A stretch of DNA of 32,686 nt. Origin: Candidatus Dormiibacterota bacterium (lineage in GTDB: Bacteria > Chloroflexota > Dormibacteria > Aeolococcales > Bog-877). The notes under the pieces are model-generated. The model did not search any database and was not told the origin of the DNA. It saw only the letters and a program-made list of their open reading frames with translations. The translations under genes and the position numbers were made by a program. The DNA lies in the NCBI GenBank assembly GCA_013044295.1, contig JABEUU010000032.1, positions 1 to 32,686 on the forward strand. The letters run 5' to 3'. Shown in pieces: positions 18,275-29,739 of the stretch (positions within the stretch are counted from its first letter, which is position 1; every line of letters begins with the position of its first letter).

Positions 18275-19152
18275 TGCCTGGCGGGGAGGGCCTGGCGGAG
18301 GCGGACCTGCCCCAGCTGCCGCTCTTCCGCCGAGGCAAGGTGCGCGACACCTTCGACCTGGGTGATCGACTGCTGATGGTGGCGACCGACCGGCTCTCGG
18401 CCTTCGACTGCGTGCTGCCGGACCTGATCCCTGACCGGGGCCGGGTGCTCACCACCATGTCCCGGTTCTGGTTTGCCCAGACCGCCGCGATGGTTCCCAA
18501 CCATCTCAGGGAGGACGACCCCTCGGCCATCCCGGCCGCCAGCTACTCGCAGCTGGCAGGCAGGATGATGTTTGTCGCCAAGGCGGACCGGGTCGACATC
18601 GAGTGCGTCGTCCGTGGTTACCTGGCCGGCAGCGGGTGGCAGGAGTACCTGGATTCCGGAACGCTCGCTGAGGAGGAGCTGCCCTCGGGGTTGGCCTTCG
18701 GCTCCCGGCTCCCCGAGCCCCGCTTCACGCCTGCGACCAAGAGCGATTCCGGCCACGATCAGAACATCTCGCGGGCCCAGCTGCGAGAGCTGGTGGGTCC
18801 CGAGCTGGCCGCCCAGCTGGAAGTGACCAGCCTTCAGCTGTACCAGTTCGGGGCGGCGCGATGCCTGGAGGCGGGCCTGATCCTGGCCGACACCAAGTTC
18901 GAGTTCGGATTCGTCGACGGACGGCTGACCGTGATCGATGAGATGCTGACTCCGGACTCATCCCGGCTCTGGGAGGCGGGCGACGCCCAAGGGTCCACCC
19001 ATGGCTTCGACAAACAACCGGTGCGTGACTATCTGCTCAGCAGCGGCTGGAACCGGCTCGCCCCCGGGCCCCGCCTGCCCAAGGCCCTGGTGAGCGAGAC
19101 CAGACTGCGGTACCTGGAGGTATGCCGACGGATAACCGGCATCGATATATAG
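18274..19152 (+). CDS. purC: Phosphoribosylaminoimidazole-succinocarboxamide synthase
   Basis: FRRGKVRDTFDLGDRLLMVATDRLSAFDCVLPD, RGYLAGSGWQEY, TPATKSDSGHDQNIS, DTKFEFGFVDG; ATGA overlap with purB. Confidence 0.97.
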   Translation: MPGGEGLAEADLPQLPLFRRGKVRDTFDLGDRLLMVATDRLSAFDCVLPDLIPDRGRVLTTMSRFWFAQTAAMVPNHLREDDPSAIPAASYSQLAGRMMFVAKADRVDIECVVRGYLAGSGWQEYLDSGTLAEEELPSGLAFGSRLPEPRFTPATKSDSGHDQNISRAQLRELVGPELAAQLEVTSLQLYQFGAARCLEAGLILADTKFEFGFVDGRLTVIDEMLTPDSSRLWEAGDAQGSTHGFDKQPVRDYLLSSGWNRLAPGPRLPKALVSETRLRYLEVCRRITGIDI

Positions 19153-19397
19153 CCGAGGTTGTGGTCACCCTCAAGCCCGTGGTGAACGACCCCCAGGGCC
19201 TGGTGGTGACCCAGGCCCTGCACGCTCTGGGCTATCCCGAGGTGGGCGCGACCAGGGTGGGCAAGTTCATCAGCCTTGACCTGGAGGGTGCCGAGGAGAG
19301 CCAGGTGCGCGCCCGGGTGGAGGAGATGTGCCGGCGGCTTCTCCGCAACGAGGTTATCGAGGACTACCGCTTCCAGCTTCGGCGGGAGGAGCCATAG
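19122..19397 (+). CDS. purS: Phosphoribosylformylglycinamidine synthase subunit PurS
   Basis: VVVTLKPVVNDPQGLVVTQALHALGYPEVGATRVGKFISLDLEG; 31-nt overlap with purC. Confidence 0.93.
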   Translation: MPTDNRHRYIAEVVVTLKPVVNDPQGLVVTQALHALGYPEVGATRVGKFISLDLEGAEESQVRARVEEMCRRLLRNEVIEDYRFQLRREEP

Positions 19398-19398
19398 C

Positions 19399-20103
19399 TT
19401 GCCGGTGCGCTTTGGCATAGCCGTCTTTCCGGGCACCTGGTCTGAGCGTGACTGCAGTCATGCGGTATCCCTGGCGGGTGGCGAGTCCACCTTCCTTTGG
19501 CACGCTGACCGAGATCTCAAGGGCAGTGACTGCGTGGTCCTGCCAGGGGGCTTCGCCCATGGCGACTACCTGCGCGCCGGGGCGATCGCGCGTTTCGCCC
19601 CTCTGATGGACGCGGTCGCCGAGCATGCCCGGGCGGGGGGTCTGGTGCTGGGAATCTGCAACGGCTTCCAGATCCTCTGCGAGGCCGGCCTGCTGCCGGG
19701 CGCGCTGCTGCGCAACCGGGGCCTTCAGTTCCTCTGCCAGCCGACCTGGCTGCGGGTGGAGACCGTCTCCACCCGGTTTCTGGCCGGGCTCGAGGTCGGC
19801 AACACCCTGGAGATCCCCATCTCCCATGGAGAGGGCCGGTACTACGCCGACCCGGCCACCCTGGCCCAGCTGGAAGCGGAGTCCAGAGTGGCCCTTCGCT
19901 ACTCCGGTCCCACCGGGGAGCTGGCTGACCAGTACAACCCCAACGGCTCCCTGCATCAGATCGCTGGCATCCTCAACGAGCAGCGCAACGTGCTGGGCAT
20001 GATGCCCCATCCGGAGCGGGCCTGCGAAGCGCTGCTGGGGTCTAGTGACGGGCTGGCGCTCTTCTCCGGAGTGGTCCGCAGCCTGGTCGCGGCGGGCCGA
20101 TGA
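19399..20103 (+). CDS. purQ: Phosphoribosylformylglycinamidine synthase subunit PurQ
   Basis: [70 protein letters not shown] 19399 start after ggaggag RBS. Confidence 0.95.
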   Translation: MPVRFGIAVFPGTWSERDCSHAVSLAGGESTFLWHADRDLKGSDCVVLPGGFAHGDYLRAGAIARFAPLMDAVAEHARAGGLVLGICNGFQILCEAGLLPGALLRNRGLQFLCQPTWLRVETVSTRFLAGLEVGNTLEIPISHGEGRYYADPATLAQLEAESRVALRYSGPTGELADQYNPNGSLHQIAGILNEQRNVLGMMPHPERACEALLGSSDGLALFSGVVRSLVAAGR

Positions 20104-22337
20104 CTCAGGCCGTTCCCGAGGCTCCCACCCAGGCGGAGCTGCGCGAGATCGCACTGACCCGCGCCGAGTACGAGTCGGCGTCCGCGCAGCTGGGGCGCGC
20201 CCTCAATCCTCTGGAGCTGGGCATGCTGGGCGCGATGTGGTCGGAGCACTGCTCCTACAAGACCTCCAAACCGCTGCTCCGGCAGCTGCGTTCGACGGGC
20301 GCCCGAGTGGTGCTGGGGCCCGGCGAGAACGCCGGGGTGGTGGACCTCGGAGACGACCTGCTCTGCTGCTTCAAGATCGAGTCGCACAACCACCCGAGCG
20401 CCATTGAGCCGGTCCAGGGCGCGGCCACCGGGGTGGGGGGCATCCTCCGCGACGTCTTCGCCATGGGGGCCCGTCCGGTCGCGCTCCTCGATGCGATCAG
20501 GTTCGGCGACCTGGACCAGTCGCTCCAGCGCCACCGCTTCGCCCGGGTGGTGGAGGGGATCGGCTTCTACGGCAACTGCATTGGGGTGCCCACGGTGGGA
20601 GGCGAGACCTACTTCGACTCCGCCTACTCCGACAACTGTCTGGTCAACGCCATGTGCGTGGGGCTGGCGGAGCGTTCACAGCTGGTGCGGGCGGTCGCCT
20701 CCGGCCCGGGCAACCCGGTGATGCTGGTGGGAGCCGACACCGGGCGCGACGGCATCCACGGGGCTACCTTCGCCTCGGTGCAGCTGGACGAGAGCGCCGA
20801 CGAGCGGCGGCCGGCGGTGCAGGTCGGCAACCCGTACCTGGAGAAGTGCCTGCTCGAGGCCTGCCTCGAACTGTGTGGGCATCCGGCCCTGGTGGGGCTC
20901 CAAGACTGTGGGGCGGCCGGGCTCACCAGCAGCTGCGCGGAGATGGCCCACCGGGGCGGGGTGGGAATCGAGATCGACGTGGCGCGGGTGAGCCGGCGGG
21001 AGCTGGGGATGTCCCCCTACCAGGTGATGCTCAGCGAGTCCCAGGAGCGCATGGTGCTGGTGGTGGAGAGCGGACAGGAGGACGCCGTGCGGCAGATCTT
21101 CGACCGCTGGGACCTTCACAGTGACATCATCGGCCGAGTGATCTCCGAGCCCGAGCTGCGGATTCTCGACGGCCCGGTGCGGGTGGCCACGCTGCCGCTG
21201 GGGATTCTGGTTGACGGCTTCGCGGAGCGCAGGCCACCCTCCCGCCGGCCGATCGACCTTGACTCGCGGCTGGCCGCGGACCCGCTGAGCAGCCCGGCGC
21301 CGTGGTCACTGGAGGAGTCCTGGTTGCGGTTGCTGAGCTCCCCCAACTGCGGCGAGACCCGCTGGATATTTCGGCAGTACGACCACCAGGTGGGCGACGA
21401 CACCGTGCGCGGCCCCGGCGGCGACGCCGCCGTGCTCCGGATCAAGGGCCGCAGCGACGGCCTCGCCATGACCGTGGACGGTGCCCATCGCTCGGCCGCG
21501 CTCGACCCCCGCCAAGGCACCGCGCTGGCGGTCGCCGAGGCGGTCAGGAACCTGGCCGTGGTGGGCGCCGAGCCGCTGGCTCTGACCAACTGCCTGAACT
21601 TCGGCGACCCGGACCAGCCGGAGGTCATGTGGCAGATGGAGGAGGCGGTTGGGGGCCTCGCCGAGGCCGCGCTGGCCTTTGGGATCCCCGTCGTCAGCGG
21701 CAATGTCAGCCTCTACAACGACTTCCAGGGCACCGGAATCCCGCCCACTCCGATGGTCGGCCTGGTGGGCCAGGTGCCCGCAGTCGCTGTCTCCACTGGG
21801 CTCGGGTTCCGGGCGGCCGGCGACCAGATCTACCTGATCGGGCCGGCCGGGGTCGAGCTGGCGGGGTCCGAGTACCAGCGCCTGGCCCAGGGCGCGGTGA
21901 TGGGAACGCCACCCCACCTCGACGTGGCCGCGGAACTGGTGGCCGCTGCCGCCATCAGGGACCTGGTGCGCGGTTCGGTCCTGAGCTCCGCCCATGATTG
22001 CTCCCTGGGCGGACTGGCGGTGACGCTGGCGGAGTCCTGCATCGCCGGCGGGCTGGGCGCCGTCGTGGACTTCCCGCTCGCTATCCCGAGCCAGGCTCCA
22101 ACCGGCTGGGCCTGGGGAGTGCTCTTCGGGGAAACATCTGGTCGCTACCTGGTCAGTGTCGCGCCCGATCTGATCGACCTCCTGGCTGCGGTCTGCCAGG
22201 GCCACGGGGTGCCCGTCATGAAGCTCGGAGTCGTTGGTGGCAGTTCGATCTCAATTGGAGGTCTGGCGGAGATCGCCCTGGAGGCTGCGACCAGGGCGAG
22301 CGCTGGTGGCCTGGCCGGCTTCATGGAGCGCGGCTGA
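20100..22337 (+). CDS. purL: Phosphoribosylformylglycinamidine synthase subunit PurL
   Basis: [100 protein letters not shown] overlap with purQ. Confidence 0.98.
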   Translation: MTQAVPEAPTQAELREIALTRAEYESASAQLGRALNPLELGMLGAMWSEHCSYKTSKPLLRQLRSTGARVVLGPGENAGVVDLGDDLLCCFKIESHNHPSAIEPVQGAATGVGGILRDVFAMGARPVALLDAIRFGDLDQSLQRHRFARVVEGIGFYGNCIGVPTVGGETYFDSAYSDNCLVNAMCVGLAERSQLVRAVASGPGNPVMLVGADTGRDGIHGATFASVQLDESADERRPAVQVGNPYLEKCLLEACLELCGHPALVGLQDCGAAGLTSSCAEMAHRGGVGIEIDVARVSRRELGMSPYQVMLSESQERMVLVVESGQEDAVRQIFDRWDLHSDIIGRVISEPELRILDGPVRVATLPLGILVDGFAERRPPSRRPIDLDSRLAADPLSSPAPWSLEESWLRLLSSPNCGETRWIFRQYDHQVGDDTVRGPGGDAAVLRIKGRSDGLAMTVDGAHRSAALDPRQGTALAVAEAVRNLAVVGAEPLALTNCLNFGDPDQPEVMWQMEEAVGGLAEAALAFGIPVVSGNVSLYNDFQGTGIPPTPMVGLVGQVPAVAVSTGLGFRAAGDQIYLIGPAGVELAGSEYQRLAQGAVMGTPPHLDVAAELVAAAAIRDLVRGSVLSSAHDCSLGGLAVTLAESCIAGGLGAVVDFPLAIPSQAPTGWAWGVLFGETSGRYLVSVAPDLIDLLAAVCQGHGVPVMKLGVVGGSSISIGGLAEIALEAATRASAGGLAGFMERG

Positions 22338-22380
22338 CTTGCGGCGGCATCGAGTCGAGGCCGCCGGGCCGCTGGCGGTT

Positions 22381-23883
22381 ATGCTGGCAGAGGTGATCGA
22401 CATCAACGGCCACCCGGGGTATCCCCGGGCGGAGAGCCGTGCCGCTGGCGTCGGCGACGACAAGCTGCACGAGGCTTGCGGCGTGTTCGGCGTGTACGCC
22501 CCCGGGGCCAACGTGGCCAACCTCTGCCACCTGGGCATCTACGCGCTCCAGCATCGGGGCCAGGAGTCGGCGGGGATCTGCGTTTCAGACGAGGAGCGGC
22601 TGCGGGTGCACAAGGACATGGGCCTGGTCTCGCAGGTCTTCTCCGAGGAGTCCCTGAGCCGCTTGCCGGGGTCCTGGGGGCTGGCTCACACCCGCTACTC
22701 CACCACCGGGTCGTCCCACGCCAGCAACGCCCAGCCCTTCACATTCGAGCACGGCCAGCTGGGCCCGGTCGCGATCTCCCACAACGGCAACCTCACCAAC
22801 GCTCAGGCGCTCCGCAACGCCCTTGTGGAGGAGGGCTACGCCTTCGCCACCAGCAGCGACACCGAGGTTCTGGCGGGCCTCCTGGCACGGACTCCTGGCG
22901 AGCGCTTGGAGATCGTCCTGCAGCGTTCGCTACCCCGGGTCCTCGGCGCCTACTCGCTGGGGTTCCTGACCCGCGACAGCCTGGTGGCAGCGCGGGACGA
23001 GCTGGGGCTGCGGCCGCTTTGCATCGGCCGCCTGGGCGACCTCCGCGCCCCCGGCGGGGAGGGTTACATAATCGCCAGTGAGACCTGTGCCCTGGACGTG
23101 GTGGGCGCTCGTCTGGTGCGTGAGGTGCGGCCCGGCGAGATCGTCACGATTAACGCCAGCGGGCTGCACAGCGTCAGCTTCGGGCAGCGGCGCCCGCCGG
23201 CGATGTGCTCGTTCGAGTTCATCTACTTCGCGCGTCCCGACTCCGTGATCCAGAACCGGAGCCTCTACGAGGTCCGCTTGGCGATGGGCAGGCGCCTGGC
23301 CGAGGAGTCGCCCGTGGACGGCGACGTGGTCATCCCGCTGCCCGACTCGGGAACCCCGGCCGCGATCGGCTTCGCCCAGGCCAGCGGTATTCCCTTTGCC
23401 GAGGGCATGATCAAGTCGCGCTACATCAATCGCACCTTCATCCAGCCCCAGCAGGGGATGCGGGACGCCGGGGTGAGACTGAAGTTCAACCCCATGCCCC
23501 GCGTCCTGGCGGGCAAGCGGGTGGTGCTGGTGGACGACTCGATCGTGCGGGGCTCGACATCCCGCCAGATCGTGGATGCGCTGCGCCGGGCGGGGGCGCG
23601 CGAGGTGCACATGCGGGTGGCCTCCCCGCCGATTCGCTACCCCTGCTTCATGGGGATCGACATCGCCAGCCGCAGCGAGCTGATCGCCGCCGGACGCAGC
23701 TCCGACGAGGTGGGTGCCATCATCGGGACGGACTCCCTGGCGTATCTCAGCCTGGATGGGCTGCGCATCGCTCTGCATTCCCGCCCCGAGACGGCTGGCT
23801 TCTGTTTCGCCTGCTTGGATGGCGTGTACCCGCTCCAGGTTCCCCAGCAGCTGGAGATGGACAAGCTGGCGCTCGAAGGATGA
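22381..23883 (+). CDS. purF: Amidophosphoribosyltransferase (with N-terminal propeptide and predicted Fe-S cysteines)
   Basis: KLHEACGVFGVYAPGANVANLCHLGIYALQHRGQESAGI, VVLVDDSIVRGSTSRQIV, YPCFMGIDIA, CFACLDGVYP. Confidence 0.97.
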   Translation: MLAEVIDINGHPGYPRAESRAAGVGDDKLHEACGVFGVYAPGANVANLCHLGIYALQHRGQESAGICVSDEERLRVHKDMGLVSQVFSEESLSRLPGSWGLAHTRYSTTGSSHASNAQPFTFEHGQLGPVAISHNGNLTNAQALRNALVEEGYAFATSSDTEVLAGLLARTPGERLEIVLQRSLPRVLGAYSLGFLTRDSLVAARDELGLRPLCIGRLGDLRAPGGEGYIIASETCALDVVGARLVREVRPGEIVTINASGLHSVSFGQRRPPAMCSFEFIYFARPDSVIQNRSLYEVRLAMGRRLAEESPVDGDVVIPLPDSGTPAAIGFAQASGIPFAEGMIKSRYINRTFIQPQQGMRDAGVRLKFNPMPRVLAGKRVVLVDDSIVRGSTSRQIVDALRRAGAREVHMRVASPPIRYPCFMGIDIASRSELIAAGRSSDEVGAIIGTDSLAYLSLDGLRIALHSRPETAGFCFACLDGVYPLQVPQQLEMDKLALEG

Positions 23884-24085
23884 AAGGACCATGCTGCTGG
23901 GCGCCTTTTCCCGAGCGCGGCTCTCATGGGGCCGGCGCCAACGGCTTGGCCCTGGCGGGAGCAGGCGGGAGTGGGGCGACTGGCTTGCGCCCCCGTGGTG
24001 ACCTTCTTGGCCTCTGGCGGGTCGCGGTGGTGCCGGGTTTCGCCCGGTCGCCCGGGACCGCGGCGGGTCCACTCCTGGTGACGGC

Positions 24086-24089
<4 letters not shown>
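23880..24089 (+). CDS. Possible 69-aa small ORF between purF and purM
   Basis: ATG overlaps purF stop (ATGA) and stop overlaps the likely purM TTG start (TTGA): MKGPCCWAPFPERGSHGAGANGLALAGAGG...LLVTA. No homology recognised. Confidence 0.3.
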
Positions 24090-25153
<1,064 letters not shown>

Positions 25154-25176
25154 CCGACCAGCCAGCACGACGTGGG

Positions 25177-25785
25177 GTGGGGGTGCTGGTCTCCGGGCGC
25201 GGCAGCAACCTGGCCGCCCTGGTCGCCGCCGCCAGGGTGCCCGGCTTCCCAGCCGCGGTGGTGGCGGTGGCGTCCAATCGGGCCAGCTGCCCGGCGCTGG
25301 CGGTGGCCCGGTCGGCCGGGATACCCTGCCAGGCATTTCCGGCCCGCGACTACGGCGGGGATTCCAGGGCCAGGGACGCCGCCATGGCCGGCTGGCTGGG
25401 GGAGAACAAGGTCGAGATCCTGGTCCTGGCCGGCTACGACCGAATCCTGGCAGACCCTCTCCTGAGCGCCTTCGCCGGGCGGATCCTCAACCTGCACAAC
25501 AGCCTGCTGCCCGCCTTCGCGGGCACCATGAGCGCGGTGGAGCAGGCCCTCGACTATGGGGTCAAGGTGACCGGCTGCACGGTCCACATCGTCGATCCCG
25601 AATCCGTCGACGGTGGTCCGATCGTGCTGCAGGCGGCGGTGGAGGTCAGGGACGACGACACCCCTGCCAGTCTCCTCCAACGAGTCCACGAGCAGGAGTG
25701 GCGAATCCTGCCCCGGGCGGTCGAGCTGCTGGCCAGCGATGGCCTGCTGGTGGAGGGCCGCCGGGTCCGGCGCCGGTCATGTTGA
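25177..25785 (+). CDS. purN: Phosphoribosylglycinamide formyltransferase
   Basis: VGVLVSGRGSNLAALV, VASNRASCPAL, LVLAGYDRIL, ILNLHNSLLPAFAG, GVKVTGCTVHIVDPESVDGGPIVLQ. GTG 25177 chosen; CTG 25150 possible. Confidence 0.93.
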   Translation: MGVLVSGRGSNLAALVAAARVPGFPAAVVAVASNRASCPALAVARSAGIPCQAFPARDYGGDSRARDAAMAGWLGENKVEILVLAGYDRILADPLLSAFAGRILNLHNSLLPAFAGTMSAVEQALDYGVKVTGCTVHIVDPESVDGGPIVLQAAVEVRDDDTPASLLQRVHEQEWRILPRAVELLASDGLLVEGRRVRRRSC

Positions 25786-27317
25786 AGCCTCGCCGCGCTC
25801 TGCTCGGAGTCGATGACAAGAGGGGCCTGGTGGAGTTCGCGACCGGGCTGAGCGGCCTGGGCGTCGAGCTGGTGGCGACCGGCGGCACCGCCCGCGTCCT
25901 GACCGAGGCAGGGCTCCGCGTGGTCCCGGTCTCGGAGCTGACCAAGGTGGAGGAGATGCTGGAGGGAAGGGTCAAGACCCTGCATCCTGCGGTCCATGCC
26001 GGCATCCTGGCGCGCCGAGATCGGACGGAGGACCTGGCGACCCTGGAGCGGTTCGCTTACCGGCCCATTGACATGGTGGTGGTCAACCTCTACCCGTTCG
26101 CCCGGGTGGCCGCCTCGGGAGCGGCCCTGGCGGAGGTGATCGAGGCGATTGACATCGGAGGCCCGACCCTGCTTCGGGCTGCCGCCAAGAATTGGCGCGA
26201 CGTGGCGGCGGTGTCCAGCCCCGACCAGTATCGGGAGGTGCTGGACGCGATTGGTTCTGGGGGCCTTGCTCCGGATCAGTTGCGGGAGTTGGCCTTGCGC
26301 GTCTTCCAACTCACAGCCGCCTACGACGGGGCCATCGCCGCCCATCTGGCCGGGGTCCCCCCACCAGCGCCTCAGCCCTGGCCATCGCGCCTGGCTCTGA
26401 CCGGAAGCCTGCGCCAGGTCCTCCGCTATGGGGAGAACCCCCATCAAGAGGGGGCCCTCTACGCGGCCGGCGCTGCCGCCGGCGGGGTCGCCGCCGCCCA
26501 GCAGCTCCAGGGCCCGGAGCTCTCCTACACCAACTGGCTGGACGCCGACGCCGCCTGGCGCCTGTGCCAGGCGCTCCCGACCCCCGCCGCGGTGGTGGTG
26601 AAACACACCAACCCCTGTGGAGTGGCGCTTGGCGTGACCGTCGCCGAGGCCTTCCAACGGGCTTACGACTGTGACCCACGCTCTGCCTACGGCGGGGTTG
26701 TGGGCCTCAATCAGGAGCTTGACGTCGAGGCCGCCGAGACGCTCCGGGGCCATTTCCTGGAGCTTGTGGTGGCGCCTGCGATCACCCCCGAGGCCGCCCT
26801 GGTGCTGGCCGCCAAGCCCCGTCTCAGGGTCCTGCAGGTGGCCCTGCCATCGGCCCCGGGCGACTGGGATTTTCGCAGCCTGGATGGAGGTTTTCTGGTT
26901 CAGACGCCGGACTGCGCCGCGGACCCTCAGGCCTCCTTCACGGTGCTTTCCCGACGCTCTCCCAGCCCCGCTGAGTGGTCCCAGCTGACCCTTGCCTGGC
27001 AGGTCGTGAGGGTGGTCAAGTCGAACGCCATCGTGCTCTGCCGGGACGGCACCGCGGTTGGGATCGGGGCGGGCCAGATGTCACGGGTGGAGTCGGTCCA
27101 GCTGGCGGTTGCTCGTGCCGGCGCTCGCTCCCAGGGCAGCTGCCTGGCCTCGGACGCATTCTTCCCGATGCCGGACGGCCTGCAGGTCGCCGCCGACGCG
27201 GGGGTCAGGGCGGCCATCCATCCCGGGGGCTCGAAGCGCGACCCCGAGGTTCTGGCCGTAGCCGACCAAGCTGGAATGGCCCTGGTGGCGACCGGGAGAC
27301 GTCACTTTCGCCACTGA
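25779..27317 (+). CDS. purH: Bifunctional AICAR formyltransferase / IMP cyclohydrolase
   Basis: RALLGVDDKRGLVEFATGLSGLGVELVATGGTARVL, RVKTLHPAVHAGILARR, LRYGENPHQEGALY, VVVKHTNPCGVALG, C-terminal ATGRRHFRH. Overlaps purN. Confidence 0.97.
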   Translation: MLKPRRALLGVDDKRGLVEFATGLSGLGVELVATGGTARVLTEAGLRVVPVSELTKVEEMLEGRVKTLHPAVHAGILARRDRTEDLATLERFAYRPIDMVVVNLYPFARVAASGAALAEVIEAIDIGGPTLLRAAAKNWRDVAAVSSPDQYREVLDAIGSGGLAPDQLRELALRVFQLTAAYDGAIAAHLAGVPPPAPQPWPSRLALTGSLRQVLRYGENPHQEGALYAAGAAAGGVAAAQQLQGPELSYTNWLDADAAWRLCQALPTPAAVVVKHTNPCGVALGVTVAEAFQRAYDCDPRSAYGGVVGLNQELDVEAAETLRGHFLELVVAPAITPEAALVLAAKPRLRVLQVALPSAPGDWDFRSLDGGFLVQTPDCAADPQASFTVLSRRSPSPAEWSQLTLAWQVVRVVKSNAIVLCRDGTAVGIGAGQMSRVESVQLAVARAGARSQGSCLASDAFFPMPDGLQVAADAGVRAAIHPGGSKRDPEVLAVADQAGMALVATGRRHFRH

Positions 27318-27341
27318 CTCCGTCTCCACCCGGGCTGGTGT

Positions 27342-28082
27342 ATGGTGCCCGCAGGTGGGTTTCACGTGGGGCTGAAGATGAGTTCGATGCCGAAGCGCTC
27401 CGGGCTGGTGGGATTGGCCTCCGAAGGAGTCCTGCTGGCGGGCCTGACGGCGGGCTTTTTCATCGACCTCTTCTTGCCCTGGGGCCCGAGCCCGGTCTGC
27501 CTTGCTCCCGGACCGGTGATCCGGTCCCCCTTCACGACCCACGCGGCGATCCTGCAGCCGTTCGGCTTTTGCGGTGGTGTTCAGACCGGTCTCGGTGGGG
27601 CTGGGCTGGCGGCGGCGCTCTTCGCGCTGGCGCTGCTGCTCTGGGAGGCGCTTCGGTTGGCGCGCATCAGCTTGATGCTATCGAGTGCCTACCGCAGTTT
27701 GATCTCAACTTTCCTCAGCGCCGCGCTTCTGATGTTCACCATCCTGGATCTGATACCGCACTTCGGCTCTCTGGTCTCCAATCCGGGGGATGTCCCGTTT
27801 GGAGGGGCGTTCGCCTGGGTGGGTTTGGCGCTCGCCCTCCTGATCGCCGGGCTGGGTCTGGTGCACTGGCGAATCTGGCAGACGGGAGCCCCGCCAGCTC
27901 TCGACCACCCTCGCTCCGGGGCGTCGACACGACCGTCCGGAGTGGCCAGCCCGGACTCTCAGATCTGCCCATCTTGCGGCCGGGTGCTGCTGGCTGGCGC
28001 GCACTTCTGCTCCCACTGCGGGCAGGCCGCCCCGGGCTGGACCCTGCGGCCGACCCCGAGCGACCCCCGGTCGGAGCTCTAG
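27342..28082 (+). CDS. Multi-TM membrane protein with C-terminal double-CxxC zinc ribbon
   Basis: Several hydrophobic segments (GLAAALFALALLLWEAL, FAWVGLALALLIAGLGLV) and CPSCGRVLLAGAHFCSHCGQ. True start may be ATG 27378 or 27387. Confidence 0.65.
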   Translation: MVPAGGFHVGLKMSSMPKRSGLVGLASEGVLLAGLTAGFFIDLFLPWGPSPVCLAPGPVIRSPFTTHAAILQPFGFCGGVQTGLGGAGLAAALFALALLLWEALRLARISLMLSSAYRSLISTFLSAALLMFTILDLIPHFGSLVSNPGDVPFGGAFAWVGLALALLIAGLGLVHWRIWQTGAPPALDHPRSGASTRPSGVASPDSQICPSCGRVLLAGAHFCSHCGQAAPGWTLRPTPSDPRSEL

Positions 28083-28133
28083 AGTTCGGCCCAGCCCGCC
28101 TCCCAGATCAGGTCCGTCTCCGGTCGGTCCCCG

Positions 28134-28550
28134 TCACGGCGTCGACCGCGGACGGTGGCTGGCGCTCAGTCTCCGCAGGACATCGAGGGCCTCGACAACC
28201 CGCTCCAGGGGCACCAGCAGGTGGTCGTGGTGGTAGCCGGCGATCACGTTGCAGCTGATCCCGGCGTCGGCAAGGGCGGTGCTAACCGCTGCCGTCAGGC
28301 CGATATCGCCGACCTTTGAGGGCACCCCCAAGGTGACCCAGCCGGCCAGGAAGTCGTAGGCCAGCCCCGCCGAGTCGGCATCGTCACGGGCCAGCACCAG
28401 CGAGACCCCCTCCGCCTCAACCACGCTGGCGAATGCCTCCACCTCAGGGAGCGGCTCTCCCCGGGCGACGAACACAAACACGTAGGTCCCGGGACGGCGC
28501 TGAGGAGACAGCCGCGCCAGCAATTGCTTCAGGCCAACCTCAGCATTCAC
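28134..28550 (-). CDS. ACT-domain protein of the COG3602/DUF2241 type
   Basis: VGLKQLLARLSPQRRPGTYVFVFVARG, EAEGVSLVLARDDADSAGLAYDFLAGWVTLGVPSKVGDIGLTAAVSTALADAGISCNVIAGYHHDHLLVP; GTG 28550 start. Confidence 0.85.
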   Translation of the reverse strand: MNAEVGLKQLLARLSPQRRPGTYVFVFVARGEPLPEVEAFASVVEAEGVSLVLARDDADSAGLAYDFLAGWVTLGVPSKVGDIGLTAAVSTALADAGISCNVIAGYHHDHLLVPLERVVEALDVLRRLSASHRPRSTP

Positions 28551-29032
28551 GCCGCGATTCTGCCCGATGGGCGGGCCGCGGCGCCGGCGCAACGTGCCGA
28601 GCGAAGCCACCTCCAGAAGACGACGGTCCCGGGCTCGAAGGTGCAGCGCTCCAGCGCCCAGTGGTGGCGCTTGATCCGTCTGGTCGGGAGACCCGAAGTG
28701 ACCGGCGTGACCGCCCAGTGCCAGCTCTCTGGCGCGGCGGCGACCGCAGAGCCGCTGGGCCGCCGGACGGCCGCCTGATTCCGGAGCGTGTGGGCGCAGA
28801 TCGCTGCCATCCTCACAGCGGAAGCCGGCCGCGCGGACCAAGGCGCACCCGCCCTGGTCCTGCGCCCGATGAACTGGGTCTGCTCGGCGGCGGTCAAGGT
28901 TGACCAGGGCCAGCGTTCCTACGGGCGTCCGCGGTGGCTTGGCCACGCTCTCGGTGCTTCCCTGGCGCAGCCCCGCACCAACTGCTTGGGATGCCACGCA
29001 CCGGCTCAGGACCGGAGTGGCACACTTTGACG

Positions 29033-29548
29033 ATGGCGGGCTTGTGGGGCGTCAGCCCCTGGCGCAGCGTGGCGGCGGAGTGCGCCCGGCGAGGGGAGCC
29101 GGCGGTGGTAGCTGGCTGTGTCGATCTGCTCCTGGGCCGTGAGGTCGATGATGACCTGGTTCTGGCGCTCGGTGGTCCTCACGCCACATTCGTGCTCGGT
29201 GGTGCCGAGGGAGGCAGGGGTGGTTACTGGCCGCGGGTGTGGGCCTGCCGGGGACTTCTCTATGCCTGGGAGGACTCGGCGGCGCCGGCGGTGGTTCAGG
29301 CGCTGACGGCAGACAAGTGGCGGGTTCGCGAGATGGCCGCCAGAGTGATTGCCAGGCACCGCGTAGAAGCCGCCATCGAAGCCGTGGCCAGTCTTCAGTG
29401 GGATCCTGTGGCGCGGGTTCGGGCGGCTGGCGAGCGGGCGGTGGTGGCGCTCCACGTCGAGGAGACCCGGGCGCCGCGCACCAAGAGCGCGGGCCGGGCG
29501 TCGGATCGTCCCGGCTCGTCGCTCCCTCGATCCCAACCACCGAGTTGA
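29033..29548 (+). CDS. Small HEAT-repeat-like protein
   Basis: SAAPAVVQALTADKWRVREMAARVIARHRVEAAIEAVASLQWDPVARVRAAGERAVVAL: two consecutive HEAT-type helical repeats. Confidence 0.65.
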   Translation: MAGLWGVSPWRSVAAECARRGEPAVVAGCVDLLLGREVDDDLVLALGGPHATFVLGGAEGGRGGYWPRVWACRGLLYAWEDSAAPAVVQALTADKWRVREMAARVIARHRVEAAIEAVASLQWDPVARVRAAGERAVVALHVEETRAPRTKSAGRASDRPGSSLPRSQPPS

Positions 29549-29739
29549 GGCTGGCCGATCCCGCCAGCGCCAGCTCCCGTCCCCTGTGCCCACCAGGACC
29601 TGCGGCCAGGTGCTTGGCCCAGGACCGGATGGTAGGGGCCGAACCTCAAGACGTCGACCTCTGGGTCGCCGCCCGAGTACTCTCGTGTGCCGTGTTCCTG
29701 CTCCGCTGGGGCGGTCAGGATCTCGGCACCAGCGTCCCT

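Noticed and set aside
25177-25785. PurN as another catalytically degenerate enzyme (NLHNS instead of NIHPS)
   Set aside because: The Asn, His and later Asp of the catalytic triad are retained (NLH, SVDGGP); only the neighbouring Pro differs.
25554-26753. 399-aa minus-strand ORF antisense to purN/purH
   Set aside because: Shadow; no recognised domain.
26975-28258. 427-aa plus-strand ORF overlapping purH end and the zinc-ribbon gene
   Set aside because: Different frame from both homology-supported genes; Gly/Arg/Pro-rich shadow.
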